From: Ignavibacteriales bacterium
Lineage (GTDB): Bacteria; Bacteroidota; Ignavibacteria; T3Sed10-11
Reading direction: 5' to 3'
Assembly: GCA_003567775.1 (NCBI GenBank)
Contig: PWYR01000141.1
Coordinates: 1 to 44,519, forward strand
DNA: 44,519 nucleotides
The position numbers and the translations under genes were made by a program. The notes under the pieces are model-generated. The model made no database searches. It was not told the origin of the DNA and worked only from the letters and a program-made list of their open reading frames with translations. Numbering within the stretch: the first letter of the stretch is position 1; each line of letters begins with the position of its first letter. Below, piece by piece: positions 8,977 to 18,025 of the stretch.

Positions 8977-9348
8977 TCAACTTATTGCAGAAGAAGGATA
9001 TCGAATCTGAATGCAACCGGTACATAGATCGGTCGTCGGGGTGTTCATAAGTTGCAATATTGGTATTTCGCCGCCGCATTGTGCGCATCGACCGTATGTT
9101 CCGCGAACATAGCGAGCGACTGCATTCCGTATCTGTGAAACAATTTTATCCGACCGCTGATACAATACACCGCTCTGATAGATAGTTTTCAGGATAACAT
9201 CGGGGTGTGAAGTGTTTTGAACACATGACGATTGACAACGTAATTCGTTCATTATATCATCGATACTTTGATGAAAGTAATATCTCGTCACGAGATTAAG
9301 TTCCTGCAACAGGGATTGTTGCACATCGGTTTCCACTGGTTCCGTCAT
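8977..9348 (-). CDS. TraR/DksA-type C4 zinc-finger protein
   Basis: The protein has 123 aa: a helical N-terminal part followed by a C4 zinc finger, Cys88-x2-Cys91 and Cys109-x2-Cys112 (YGRCAQCGGEIP, then LCTGC). DksA/TraR proteins enter the RNA polymerase secondary channel and adjust promoter output, often with ppGpp. The coiled-coil tip acidic pair typical of DksA is not obvious, so it may be a divergent or differently acting member. ATG 9348 is preferred over the upstream ATG at 9387 because GAGAGG lies just before it. A second, broken dksA-like 5' end is present at 12.1 kb. The 196-nt gap before the macrodomain gene shows nothing I can name. Confidence 0.8.
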   Translation of the reverse strand: MTEPVETDVQQSLLQELNLVTRYYFHQSIDDIMNELRCQSSCVQNTSHPDVILKTIYQSGVLYQRSDKIVSQIRNAVARYVRGTYGRCAQCGGEIPILQLMNTPTTDLCTGCIQIRYPSSAIS

Positions 9349-9583
9349 GATGCCTCTCTCCTTTCCCAAAAGTATGATAAACATCATCGCATAATCGCGA
9401 TTCCGGCATCAGTATCGAGGTCGTCAAACGATGAGAAATGAAATCCTAACGGACCAAGGTGCTAACGCCAGATAGCCGGCGCAGCGATATCATTACCTGC
9501 TATATATACAATATTACGACTAATTTTATTAACATTCAATATGCCCAAATATTTACCTGTACATGTTAATACATACATTCAAA

Positions 9584-10126
9584 TTAGTGCGATTTCCCAA
9601 CAATAGCATGGAACACCTTTTTATGCATTTCCAAATCCTTTTCACTAAAAAGCACAAAACGAATCAATTTAACGGATTTGAGTTTTTTCACTTCCGTTAT
9701 TACCGTATGCAGTGCAACTTCCGCCGCCGGTTCCAATGGAAATCCGAACGCTCCCGTTGAAATCGCAGGAAATGCTATTGAGTCAATTCCGTATTCTTCG
9801 GCAAGTTGCAGTGCATTGCGGTAGCAGTTTTCAAGCAGCTTGTCTTCCGGTTTATCGACGCCGTATACCGGGCCGAGGCAATGAATTACATACTTATTCG
9901 GCAGATTATGCGCGCCGGTAATGACCGCTTCACCCGGACGAATCGGCGCAAGCGGACGGCACTCCTCCTCCAATCCGGGACCCGCGCCGCGATGAATCGC
10001 ACCTGCAACGCCTCCGCCGATACGTAGTTCGGCGTTCGCTGCGTTTACTACTGTGGATATATCTTCTTGTGATGCAATATCGCCTCGCATAAGTTCAATT
10101 GAAACACCTTTAATAGTATGTTCCAT
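9584..10126 (-). CDS. Macrodomain protein, O-acetyl-ADP-ribose deacetylase type
   Basis: The protein has 180 aa, a single macrodomain of the YmdB/MacroD class: VNAANAEL at about residues 27-34, GGGVAGAI at 37-44, and ISTGAFGFP at about 122-130. Such enzymes bind ADP-ribose and remove O-acetyl groups or mono-ADP-ribose from proteins. It overlaps the end of pncB by 17 nt and its SD (GGAGG, 9 nt before ATG 10126) lies inside pncB, so translation is probably coupled. A sirtuin that makes O-acetyl-ADP-ribose from NAD is encoded elsewhere in the window (28.6 kb), so the three genes form a plausible NAD cycle; this link is inference. Confidence 0.93.
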   Translation of the reverse strand: MEHTIKGVSIELMRGDIASQEDISTVVNAANAELRIGGGVAGAIHRGAGPGLEEECRPLAPIRPGEAVITGAHNLPNKYVIHCLGPVYGVDKPEDKLLENCYRNALQLAEEYGIDSIAFPAISTGAFGFPLEPAAEVALHTVITEVKKLKSVKLIRFVLFSEKDLEMHKKVFHAIVGKSH

Positions 10127-11546
10127 AATTATTGTCCTCCGTCTTTATTTCACGTATCATTTTCGATCGAAGATCCATCAACTGTTTACTGATGCCGACT
10201 TTATAAATATGCGGAAACTCAAACCGTTTATGCTCATCCGATAACATATTCATTCTTTTCTGAAGATATTTTGCGATCTCATACGGCGATTCTTCTTTTA
10301 TAACAATTTCACCGCAGTCCATCACCTTTTGCGTCAGTTCCTCCCTCTCCATTTTATCCATCCGTTTACACATATCTGGTTTATGCGGATGGTACATCCA
10401 ATCGACTCCCTCTTCCTGGTCGAGCACAACAGCGTCGCCATTGAATATACCTTCGCCGTTTATGTAGCGGTACACTTTTTTCCGTCCCGGCAGCGTCATC
10501 TTTTCTACATTATCCGAAATTTTCATTAACGGTTTGTCACCAATCATTGCAATCTTATAAACGCCATCAAGTGCAGCTTCGCCTCTGCCGGTAATAAGCC
10601 GTGTACCGATTCCATAGCCGTCGATCGGCGCCTCCTGCGTATGTAAACTTCGTATAATGTATTCATCGAGCTGGTTCGATGCAACGATTTTCACATAATT
10701 CAATCCGGCTTTATCGAGCATTGCGCGAGCACGTTTGCTGAGATAGGCAAGGTCGCCGCTATCGAGCCGGATTGCCCGCAATTGCTCGCCGCGTTCCTCC
10801 ATCTCCTTTGCCACGGTTATCGCGTTCGGTATACCGCTCTGCAAGGTGTTATAGGTATCGACTAATAATATACAACGATCCGGGAATATCCTTGCAAACT
10901 GACGGAACGCTTCCAACTCGTCGCCGTATGCTTGTATCCATGAGTGCGCTTGCGTACCGGTCGCCTTCAATCCGAACAACTTTGCACTGAACACATTGGA
11001 GGTTGAGTTTATTCCACCGATGATCGCCGCTCTGCTTCCGTGTATACCCGCAAGTCCCTGCGCCCGCCGAAGTCCGAAATCCGAGATCAATTTGTCACCG
11101 GCAGCATAGCGGATTCGCGCAGCTTTCGTTGCAATTAACGATTCGAAATTGATCATATTCAAGAGAATCGTTTCGACGATTTGCGCTTCGATAATATTTC
11201 CTTCTACCCGCATCACCGGTTCGTTTGGAAAAACGATCTCTCCCTCGCGGGGTGCATATATCGTCAACCGGTGACGAAACCCTCTTAAATAATCGGTAAA
11301 CTCTTTATGGAAACCGATGGATTCGAGATACGCGCAATCATCATCATCAAAACGAAAATGTTCAAGCATCTCAAGTAAATCCATAAGCCCGGCGAAGACA
11401 ACGTATCCTCCGCCGAACGGTAAAAAGCGAAAGAAATAATCAAAAACAGCAGGGAGATCTATTTTCCCGTTCAGGTAATAGCCCTGCGCCATAGTAAGTT
11501 CGTAAAAATCGACATACAACCCGGTATTATTTTTGAGGATAGGCAT
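10110..11546 (-). CDS. pncB: Nicotinate phosphoribosyltransferase
   Basis: This NAD salvage enzyme (Preiss-Handler route) joins nicotinate and PRPP to nicotinate mononucleotide, with ATP hydrolysis. It has 478 aa. The start LYVDFYELTMAQGY is diagnostic. GTQAHSW at about residues 197-203 holds the phosphohistidine (His201). LVDTYNT and IRLDSGDL, which bind substrate and phosphate, follow. No SD precedes ATG 11546, and the region upstream is decayed transporter sequence, so the promoter must lie in or just before that remnant. The macrodomain gene follows with a 17-nt overlap. Confidence 0.95.
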   Translation of the reverse strand: MPILKNNTGLYVDFYELTMAQGYYLNGKIDLPAVFDYFFRFLPFGGGYVVFAGLMDLLEMLEHFRFDDDDCAYLESIGFHKEFTDYLRGFRHRLTIYAPREGEIVFPNEPVMRVEGNIIEAQIVETILLNMINFESLIATKAARIRYAAGDKLISDFGLRRAQGLAGIHGSRAAIIGGINSTSNVFSAKLFGLKATGTQAHSWIQAYGDELEAFRQFARIFPDRCILLVDTYNTLQSGIPNAITVAKEMEERGEQLRAIRLDSGDLAYLSKRARAMLDKAGLNYVKIVASNQLDEYIIRSLHTQEAPIDGYGIGTRLITGRGEAALDGVYKIAMIGDKPLMKISDNVEKMTLPGRKKVYRYINGEGIFNGDAVVLDQEEGVDWMYHPHKPDMCKRMDKMEREELTQKVMDCGEIVIKEESPYEIAKYLQKRMNMLSDEHKRFEFPHIYKVGISKQLMDLRSKMIREIKTEDNNYGTYY

Positions 11547-11561
11547 GATACTATTTTGTGT

Positions 11562-12066
11562 TTATTGTGAGAAAACAAGTGCGACACCTTTATTTATATT
11601 AAGCTGATAGCTGATCGCTACAACTCCTGTAACAACGAAAGCACACAGGAGACTAATCGTTGTAAAATTATAGCCCGCATCAAGCATCCACCCGATAATA
11701 ATCGGGCTGAGCGCTGTGCTTAGAACACCGATCGATGTAAACATACTCCGTATAGTTCCAATATAACGCGTTCCGTAGACTTCGGCAAGAACCGCCCCTT
11801 TTACGCTGCCGCCCACTCCCATTGCAAACCCCGCAAGCGATAAATATATCAAAGCACCGAATAATAAAGCAGCGCGTCAATCATACAGTCCGATAACAAA
11901 TCCGATCGTTACCGGAAATACCGCCTCACCGATAGAATATCCAAGCAGCGAAAGACTTAACGCTTTGCCACGATTCTCCTCGTAATATCGCGACATAGAC
12001 GTAAGGGCTATGTGTCCGAGCAATTCCTGCCCCGCAAATCGCAAGCCGAATAATCCCAACAATACT
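11562..12066 (-). pseudogene. Remnant of a major facilitator superfamily transporter
   Basis: One reading frame gives two blocks of MFS sequence. The first (12066-11880) reads LLGLFGLRFAGQELLGHIAL, then a RYYEENRGKALSLSLLGY part, typical of helices 4-5. The second (11876-11562) reads AGFAMGVGGSVKGAVLAEV, then YGTRYIGTIRSMFTS, typical of helices 9-11. They are separated by an in-frame TGA (11877-11879), apparently a Trp codon gone to stop (YD-stop-RAALL). Three lesions are visible: loss of helices 1-3, loss of the middle helices (roughly 120-150 residues), and the nonsense codon. TGA is a true stop in other genes here (recN, mqnA, prfC), so recoding is unlikely. Confidence 0.8.
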
Positions 12067-12154
12067 CCGACGCAAGTTCACGAATTTCTTCCTCTACCTC
12101 TTCAATCTGTTCAATGATCAATTGATTGAACTCTTTTTTTTGTTCAGGCGTCAT
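12008..12154 (-). pseudogene. Truncated 5' end of a DksA/TraR-family gene
   Basis: An ATG overlapping the prfC stop (ATGA) opens a 48-codon frame. Its first 30 residues ([20 protein letters not shown], then EEEIRELAS) look like the standard N-terminus of DksA/TraR C4-finger proteins. After codon 30 the sequence becomes MFS transporter DNA read out of frame, and it stops at TAG 12008. The zinc finger is missing. The junction is near 12066. This is either a deletion fusing two genes or an assembly join. Confidence 0.65.
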
Positions 12155-13770
12155 ATCGCTTCACGCCCGTTGCTGATTACAGAAGCATCCGTTTTGAACT
12201 CCGAAGTAAAATGAAATTCAATCTCCGGGAAATTCTCAATTGCAGAATTCAACAGCCATTGCGACTCGGCAAAGAAGACCGGGTTATTATCCTTATCGTA
12301 TGCAATGTGTCTCGATTTTGCGCGTATAAACTTTTCGACTTTGCCCGGTCTATCCGATGTGATCCAACATGCTATTGCATAATTCATCGATTGGAACCGG
12401 CACGAAGCGCCGTATTCATATTCAAGCCGGTGCTGTATAACATCGAACTGCAGTTCACCCACAGTGCCGACTATTTTCCGGCGGCCATCCTGCTGCGTAA
12501 AAAGTTGAGCTACGCCTTCGTCTGTAAGCTGCTCAATTCCTTTCTCAAGCTGTTTCGATCTCATCGGATCGGTATTGATAAGCTCTTTAAATATCTCGGG
12601 TGAAAAACTGGGAATTCCCCTGAATGTAAACGAGTCCCCTTCCGTCAACGTATCGCCGATTTTGAAATTGTTCCGATCATATAAACCGACAACATCGCCG
12701 GGATACGCCACATCAACAACGCTTTTACTGCGGGCAAGGAAGTTATACGGATTGTTAAAACGGAGTTCTTTGTTCAAACGTACATGATAAAAGTATTTAT
12801 CGCGTTCAAATTTACCGGAGCAAACACGGAGAAAAGCAATCCTGTCGCGATGCCGCGGATCGAGATTAGCATGAATCTTAAAAATGAATCCACTGAATTT
12901 TTCTTCTTCCGGTTCCACAATACGTTGGTCGGTCTCTCGCTCCTTCGGCGGCGGTGCAATAGCAACAAAAGTTTCAAGCAGCTCACGCACTCCGAAGTTG
13001 TTTAATGCGCTTCCAAAAAATACAGGTGCAACTGCACCGTTCAAATAGTCGGCAGCATCAAACGGATCGTATACACCCTCTATAAGCTCGACGTCTTCCC
13101 GAAGCCGTCCCGCATCGCTTCCCAGCTTCCTGTCAAGCTCAGCGTCGCCAAGATCGCTGATCAACAGCCGCACATACTCAATGGTAGTTTTTCCGGGTTT
13201 AAACAAATAAATATTTTTTTCGTGGAGATTATAAACCCCTCTGAAACCTTTCCCCATGCCAATCGGCCAGGTAAGAGGATGAACATTGATATCGAGTTTC
13301 CTCTCAAGCTCATCCATAAGCTCAAAGGGGGGCATCCCCTCACGATCAAGTTTATTGACAAAAATGATCACCGGTGTGTTGCGCATTCTGCAAACATTCA
13401 TCAACTTTTCGGTCTGTTCCTCAACGCCTTTAACGGAATCGACCACAAGGATAACGCTGTCAACTGCAGTAAGGGTGCGGTAAGTATCCTCGGCAAAATC
13501 TTTATGTCCCGGGGTATCGAGAATATTGATATATAGATTATTATACTCAAATGTCATCACCGACGTCGCAACAGAGATGCCCCGTTGTCGTTCTATATCC
13601 ATAAAATCGGACGCGGCGCTTTTGCGTATTTTGTTGGATTTTACCGCGCCGGCAGTCTGGATTGCTCCTCCAAAAAGCAAAAGTTTCTCGGTGAGGGTGG
13701 TTTTCCCCGCATCCGGGTGGCTGATAATGGCAAATGTTCTACGTTTTTGAATTTCGCGGTTAATATTCAT
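12151..13770 (-). CDS. prfC: Peptide chain release factor 3
   Basis: This translational GTPase recycles RF1/RF2 after termination. It has 539 aa, the usual family size. GTPase motifs: G1 HPDAGKTT at about residues 18-25, switch II DTPGHKD at about 86-92, and G4 NKLD at about 140-143. The [14 protein letters not shown] segment separates RF3 from EF-G. The start ATG 13770 is preceded by AGGA with very short spacing. It is divergent from ffh across a 186-nt gap. Its stop overlaps the ATG of the broken dksA-like fragment, so that gene once followed it in an operon. Confidence 0.96.
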   Translation of the reverse strand: MNINREIQKRRTFAIISHPDAGKTTLTEKLLLFGGAIQTAGAVKSNKIRKSAASDFMDIERQRGISVATSVMTFEYNNLYINILDTPGHKDFAEDTYRTLTAVDSVILVVDSVKGVEEQTEKLMNVCRMRNTPVIIFVNKLDREGMPPFELMDELERKLDINVHPLTWPIGMGKGFRGVYNLHEKNIYLFKPGKTTIEYVRLLISDLGDAELDRKLGSDAGRLREDVELIEGVYDPFDAADYLNGAVAPVFFGSALNNFGVRELLETFVAIAPPPKERETDQRIVEPEEEKFSGFIFKIHANLDPRHRDRIAFLRVCSGKFERDKYFYHVRLNKELRFNNPYNFLARSKSVVDVAYPGDVVGLYDRNNFKIGDTLTEGDSFTFRGIPSFSPEIFKELINTDPMRSKQLEKGIEQLTDEGVAQLFTQQDGRRKIVGTVGELQFDVIQHRLEYEYGASCRFQSMNYAIACWITSDRPGKVEKFIRAKSRHIAYDKDNNPVFFAESQWLLNSAIENFPEIEFHFTSEFKTDASVISNGREAI

Positions 13771-13890
13771 TTCCTGCTGTATGCTTATTTATTTAATGGT
13801 TTAAGTAAACTTTTAAGTTACGGAATATTTGTGAATTTTACAAAGTCAAAAACCCGTCGTCAACCATCACTATAAATAATAGCGTAAAAC

Positions 13891-13919
13891 TTGCGCTATT
13901 TAACTCATTTTCGTATATT
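13891..13919 (+). promoter_or_regulatory. Candidate promoter of the ffh-rpsP operon
   Basis: TTGCGC (13891-13896) and TATATT (13914-13919) are separated by 17 nt. The -35 half lies in the right arm of an inverted repeat, AATAGCG at 13878-13884 and CGCTATT at 13894-13900, which could be an operator. The start of transcription would fall near 13926, about 30 nt before ffh. Prediction only. Confidence 0.45.
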
Positions 13920-13956
13920 GATAAGCTTTAGGTACCATCAAAACTTGTATTGAGAA

Positions 13957-15309
13957 ATGTTCGATAATTTAACCGAAAAATTTGAAGGGGTAATCAAGAA
14001 ACTCCGCGGCCATGGCAAAATCTCGGAAGAGAATATTGCCGATACGCTTCGTGAGGTTCGCCGTGTTCTGCTTGACGCCGACGTGAATTATAAAGTCGCT
14101 AAACAGTTCATTGAAGATGTACGTACTCGAGCACTCGGCAAAGATGTTTTACAGAGCATTACCCCCGGTCAGCAGTTCGCAAAGATATTAAACGACGAGC
14201 TCATTAAGTTGATGGGGGAAACGAATTCCGGGATTACCTTCGCCCCCACTCCGCCGACCGTGATCCTGGTTGCAGGGTTGCAAGGTTCGGGAAAAACAAC
14301 TTTTTCGGCAAAACTCGCACATCACCTCAAATCAAAAGGTAGGGTCCCGTTGCTCGTGGCTGCCGATATATACCGACCGGCAGCTATGGATCAGCTTAAC
14401 ACACTCGGCGCCCAGATAAACATCCCGGTATACATCGATAGAGATAAAGACGCCGTATCGATCACAAAAGATGCAATCAATCATGCGCGACAAAATGCCC
14501 GCGATGTGGTTATCATCGATACCGCAGGACGGATGCATATCGATGAAAAGATGATGGATGAAGTTGCTAAAATCAGAGATGCAGTCGAGCCAAATGAAAT
14601 ATTGTTTGTCGTAGATTCTATGACCGGTCAGGATGCCGTTAACACGGCAAAGGCATTTCATGATCGTTTAAATTTCGACGGTGTTGTCTTGACAAAACTT
14701 GACGGCGACACACGGGGCGGCGCTGCTCTATCAATACGAGCGGTGGTTGAAAAACCAATTAAATTTGCCGGCGTCGGCGAGCGTGTCGATGCGCTCGAAC
14801 CGTTCTATCCCGATAGAATGGCATCCCGAATCCTCGGTATGGGTGACATAGTAACCCTTGTCGAAAAAGCACAACAGCAAGTCGATGAAAAGAAAGCGCT
14901 GGACCTTGAAAAGAAAATACGAAAAGCCGAATTTACTTTCGAGGATTTTCTCGATCAATTACAGCAGCTTAAGAATATGGGACCGCTGAGCGACGTGCTT
15001 TCAATGATTCCGGGTATGAACAAGATGGCAAATGTAAAAAACGTGGATGATGGCGAGTTAGTACGGGTGGAAGCGATCATTAAGTCGATGACTGCCGAAG
15101 AACGCAACAAACCGCAAATCATTAACGGCAGCCGCCGCCGCCGCATAGCAATGGGGAGCGGCGCCACGGTGCAAGAAGTAAACCGATTGTTGAAGCAATT
15201 TACCGAAATGCAAAAAATGATGAAATCAATGACCAAAGGTAAAGGCAGAATGAAAGCAAAGAATATGATGAAAGGAATGGGCGGCGGAATGCGTATGCCC
15301 TTCGGTTAA
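13957..15309 (+). CDS. ffh: Signal recognition particle protein
   Basis: This is the GTPase of the signal recognition particle; it binds signal sequences and 4.5S RNA and delivers ribosomes to FtsY. It has 450 aa. The N domain spans about 1-90. The G domain has GLQGSGKTT at about 107-115, DTAGR at 188-192 and TKLDG at 246-250. The methionine-rich M domain ends in a run of Met/Lys/Gly (KMMKSMTKGKGRMKAK, then GMGGGMRMP). SD is weak (TTGAGAA). It opens the run ffh-rpsP-khpA-rimM-trmD-rplS, a widespread conserved order. No SRP RNA gene is visible nearby. Confidence 0.98.
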   Translation: MFDNLTEKFEGVIKKLRGHGKISEENIADTLREVRRVLLDADVNYKVAKQFIEDVRTRALGKDVLQSITPGQQFAKILNDELIKLMGETNSGITFAPTPPTVILVAGLQGSGKTTFSAKLAHHLKSKGRVPLLVAADIYRPAAMDQLNTLGAQINIPVYIDRDKDAVSITKDAINHARQNARDVVIIDTAGRMHIDEKMMDEVAKIRDAVEPNEILFVVDSMTGQDAVNTAKAFHDRLNFDGVVLTKLDGDTRGGAALSIRAVVEKPIKFAGVGERVDALEPFYPDRMASRILGMGDIVTLVEKAQQQVDEKKALDLEKKIRKAEFTFEDFLDQLQQLKNMGPLSDVLSMIPGMNKMANVKNVDDGELVRVEAIIKSMTAEERNKPQIINGSRRRRIAMGSGATVQEVNRLLKQFTEMQKMMKSMTKGKGRMKAKNMMKGMGGGMRMPFG

Positions 15310-15373
15310 CGAACGAGTTTTATTAAAATAATAAATAATCAATAAGTAATAATAAATTTCCAGGAGGAACACG

Positions 15374-15955
15374 TTGGCAGTACGCTTACGTTTACGACGA
15401 GTCGGAAGAAAGAAGCTTCCGATTTACAAAGTTGTTGCAGCCGATAGACGATCACCGCGCGATGGGCGCTACATTGAGGCGGTCGGGCAATATGAGCCGC
15501 TTCGTCCGTCAAACAATGTTGAATTTAATGAAGACCGGGTTATGTACTGGTTACAAAACGGTGCACTACCTACCGATACTGTACGGAATTTATTACAGAG
15601 CAAGGGTCTTTGGTTAAAGTGGTCGCTTGTGAAAAAAGGCGCTGATGAAAATACTATAACGCAGGAAGTTGAAAAGTTCAAAGCACTGCGCGCTGAAAAA
15701 GTACAAGAAGTAACTGCAAAGAAGAAAGAAGAAAAACCGGTGGAACAACCGTCGCCGGAAGTTCAAGATCCTCAGAAAGCGCAGACAGAACAACCTGCGA
15801 TATCCGAGGAGGAGCAAGGTGCGCCCGAACAAGCAGCAGAAAAAGTAGAAGAAAAAGTAGAAGAAAAAGAGAAAGCTCAGGATAATACCGAAGCGACAGA
15901 ATCGCCGGAAGAAACATCCGACGAGCAAAAAGAAGATACTGAAAAGAAAGAATAA
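15374..15955 (+). CDS. rpsP: Ribosomal protein bS16 with long acidic tail
   Basis: This small-subunit protein has 193 aa against 80-90 in most bacteria. Residues 1-85 are the conserved core (LRLRRVGRKKLPIYKVVAAD, RDGRYIEAVGQYEP). Residues from about 105 on are a low-complexity tail of Glu, Lys, Ala, Gln and Pro with EEK and KVEEKVEEKEK repeats, predicted disordered or helical. Long tails of this kind are seen in FCB bacteria. The start is TTG 15374, with AGGAGG 7 nt upstream. It lies 64 nt after ffh. Confidence 0.96.
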   Translation: MAVRLRLRRVGRKKLPIYKVVAADRRSPRDGRYIEAVGQYEPLRPSNNVEFNEDRVMYWLQNGALPTDTVRNLLQSKGLWLKWSLVKKGADENTITQEVEKFKALRAEKVQEVTAKKKEEKPVEQPSPEVQDPQKAQTEQPAISEEEQGAPEQAAEKVEEKVEEKEKAQDNTEATESPEETSDEQKEDTEKKE

Positions 15956-16119
15956 ATTCTCTGCCGGCAAAGAGTTTTACCCTTTTCCCCCAGTGTGACG
16001 ATGTGCGGCATGTTACAAATTGTTGAATGATGAAAACGAGTACTCCATAATGAGGCGCAAACATGCCGATACCAGATATGGAGCACAAACGTAGATATAG
16101 GTTCAAAGGAGGTGTCGCC

Positions 16120-16350
16120 ATGAGGGAATTTGTAGAGTACATAGCGAAAGAACTGGTTGACGATCCTGATGCCGTTAAAGTTACAGAAGAATACAAAGAC
16201 GACAAAATAGTATTCAAATTAAAAGTCGGTGAAAACGACGTCGGGAAAATCATCGGTAAGAAAGGGAGAACTGCAATGGCTTTTAGGGTATTGCTAAGCG
16301 CGGTTGCAGCTAAACACGGAAAACGGGGTATACTTGAAGTCGCAGATTAA
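16120..16350 (+). CDS. khpA: KH-domain RNA-binding protein KhpA
   Basis: The protein has 76 aa and is essentially one KH domain, with the RNA-binding loop IIGKKGRT (GxxG at residues 45-48). KhpA proteins bind RNA, often with KhpB, and sit in this position between rpsP and rimM in many phyla. The start is ATG 16120, fixed by AAAGGAGG 7 nt upstream; the longer frame from 16063 has no SD. Spacing to rimM is 6 nt. Confidence 0.93.
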   Translation: MREFVEYIAKELVDDPDAVKVTEEYKDDKIVFKLKVGENDVGKIIGKKGRTAMAFRVLLSAVAAKHGKRGILEVAD

Positions 16351-16356
16351 CCCCGG

Positions 16357-16866
16357 ATGAGTTCAAGATATCGAATAGGATCGATTGCAAGATGTGTAGG
16401 AATGAAAGGTGAAGTAGTCGTCAATCCCGACACATTTGATGTAAATCGATATTTCATACTTAAATCGGTTTTCGTCGGTCGTTCGGAGGATAATGCCGGA
16501 CTACTTTCCGTTGAATCTGTTCGCATTCAAAAAGAGAGACCAATAATTAAATTTACGTCGATCGATTCACGAGACGATGCGGAAAAACTCGTTGGCAGGA
16601 TACTGTATGTCGACGAAGCTAATCGAATAGAGCTGCCGGAAGGTTTTTATTTCATACACGACATATTAGGTATGCAAGTGTATACCGTCGATGAAAAGTA
16701 TATCGGAGAGGTAAAAGATGTTCTCTCCCTCCCGGCGCATAATGTTTATGTGGTATCTTATAAAGAAAAAGAAGTTATGATACCTGCAGTAGATGAATTC
16801 ATCGATTTAATAGACGAAGAGAAAAAAATTATCCGCATAAAGCCGATAGAGGGATTGCTTGAGTAA
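16357..16866 (+). CDS. rimM: Ribosome maturation factor RimM
   Basis: The factor binds ribosomal protein uS19 during maturation of the 30S head. It has 169 aa. The N-terminal barrel (IGSIARCVGMKGEVVV near residue 7) and the PRC-barrel half (FYFIHDILGMQVYT near residue 97, then the MIPAVDEFI motif near 146) are both complete. The start is ATG 16357, 6 nt after khpA. The gene end overlaps trmD by 8 nt if the TTG start of trmD is used. Confidence 0.94.
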   Translation: MSSRYRIGSIARCVGMKGEVVVNPDTFDVNRYFILKSVFVGRSEDNAGLLSVESVRIQKERPIIKFTSIDSRDDAEKLVGRILYVDEANRIELPEGFYFIHDILGMQVYTVDEKYIGEVKDVLSLPAHNVYVVSYKEKEVMIPAVDEFIDLIDEEKKIIRIKPIEGLLE

Positions 16867-17551
16867 CGGCATGCGTATCGACATTGTAACCGGATTACCG
16901 GACATATTAAAAAGCCCGTTAAATGAAAGCATCATTAAACGTGCACAAGAAAACGGAAGCGTTACCATTACAATCCATAATTTAAGAGATTTTACACATG
17001 ATCGACACAAAACCATTGATGATACCCCGTACGGCGGCGGTGCAGGAATGGTTTTAAAACCCGAACCGATATTCGAATGTGTCGAATCATTACAAAAAGA
17101 ACGAACATACGATGAAATTATCTATGTAACCCCCGATGGCGAGCGGTTTACTCAAGCTGTTGCCACTCAACTGTCGCTCAAGAACAATGTAATTATTATT
17201 TGCGGACATTATAAGGGAATAGACGATCGGGTTCGGCAGGGGCTGGTAACAAAAGAGATTTCAATTGGCGATTACGTATTAACCGGCGGCGAGCTTGCAG
17301 CAGCCGTTGTTATTGACGCCGTGGTCAGGTTACTGCCGGGAACTTTACACGATAGTACATCGGCGATGACCGATACGTTTCAGGACAATTTGCTTGGCGC
17401 GCCGGTGTATACGCGACCTCCGGAATATAGAGACATGAAAGTACCGGATGTACTGTTGACCGGCAACCATAACGCCATCGAAGAATGGCGACAAGAACAA
17501 AGAATTAAACGGACAACGGAGCGAAGACCGGATCTGTTGCATAAACAATAG
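16859..17551 (+). CDS. trmD: tRNA (guanine-N1)-methyltransferase
   Basis: The enzyme methylates G37 of tRNAs with S-adenosylmethionine, which prevents frameshifting. It has 230 aa. The knotted SPOUT fold motifs are visible: the YGGGAGMVLKPEP loop, IICGHYKGIDDRV and SIGDYVLTGGELAA. Two starts are possible: TTG 16859, with AGAGGG 5 nt upstream, and ATG 16871, which gives the more usual MRIDIVTG beginning but has no good SD. I list the longer form. It is translationally coupled to rimM. Confidence 0.96.
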   Translation: MSNGMRIDIVTGLPDILKSPLNESIIKRAQENGSVTITIHNLRDFTHDRHKTIDDTPYGGGAGMVLKPEPIFECVESLQKERTYDEIIYVTPDGERFTQAVATQLSLKNNVIIICGHYKGIDDRVRQGLVTKEISIGDYVLTGGELAAAVVIDAVVRLLPGTLHDSTSAMTDTFQDNLLGAPVYTRPPEYRDMKVPDVLLTGNHNAIEEWRQEQRIKRTTERRPDLLHKQ

Positions 17552-17686
17552 AATCGTTGGATAATTGGATGTTTGAGTGATTGACCGATTATAAACTTTA
17601 TTCAATCAACCAAGCAGGCAAACATACAATCACGAATTTTAGAATGAATTAGTTAACTTGCAGTTTATTTTTTAGGAGATACTTCA

Positions 17687-18025
17687 ATGAACAAAGTTCG
17701 TCTTGTAGAGACAACTCAGATAAAACCCGATCTACCGGTTTTCAAACCGGGTGATACGGTCAATGTGCATATTCGGGTTATCGAAGGTGACAAAGAACGA
17801 ATTCAGCAATTTCAGGGCATTGTTATCAGTCGTAAAGGAAGCGGCTTAAATGAAACATTTACGGTTCGAAAAATTTCCGAAGGAGTCGGTGTTGAGCGCA
17901 TTTTCCCCGTTCATTCGCCGCGCATTGCAAAGATCGAACGAATTCGTGTAGGAAATGTACGCAGAGCTAAGCTTTACTACCTGCGTTCTCTCACCGGTAA
18001 AGGGGTGCGACAGAAAACGAGATAA
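17687..18025 (+). CDS. rplS: Ribosomal protein bL19
   Basis: This large-subunit protein sits at the 30S-50S interface. It has 112 aa, with the conserved [20 protein letters not shown] near residue 25, [12 protein letters not shown] and the C-terminal [17 protein letters not shown] lies 8 nt before ATG 17687. The last base of its TAA is the first base of the mqnA ATG. In many genomes rnhB follows rplS; here mqnA takes that place. Confidence 0.97.
   Translation: MNKVRLVETTQIKPDLPVFKPGDTVNVHIRVIEGDKERIQQFQGIVISRKGSGLNETFTVRKISEGVGVERIFPVHSPRIAKIERIRVGNVRRAKLYYLRSLTGKGVRQKTR

Noticed and set aside
9388-9583. Structured RNA or repeat in the gap after the macrodomain gene
   Set aside because: Only weak short inverted pieces are seen, with no tRNA-like or riboswitch-like consensus.
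11877-11879. UGA read as tryptophan (altered genetic code) in the MFS gene
   Set aside because: TGA ends recN, mqnA and prfC at the expected places, and the transporter has other lesions, so this is a nonsense mutation.
15614-15970. Phe/Leu-rich minus-strand frames opposite rpsP
   Set aside because: They are the antisense of the Glu/Lys tail of bS16, which always reads as hydrophobic runs on the other strand.
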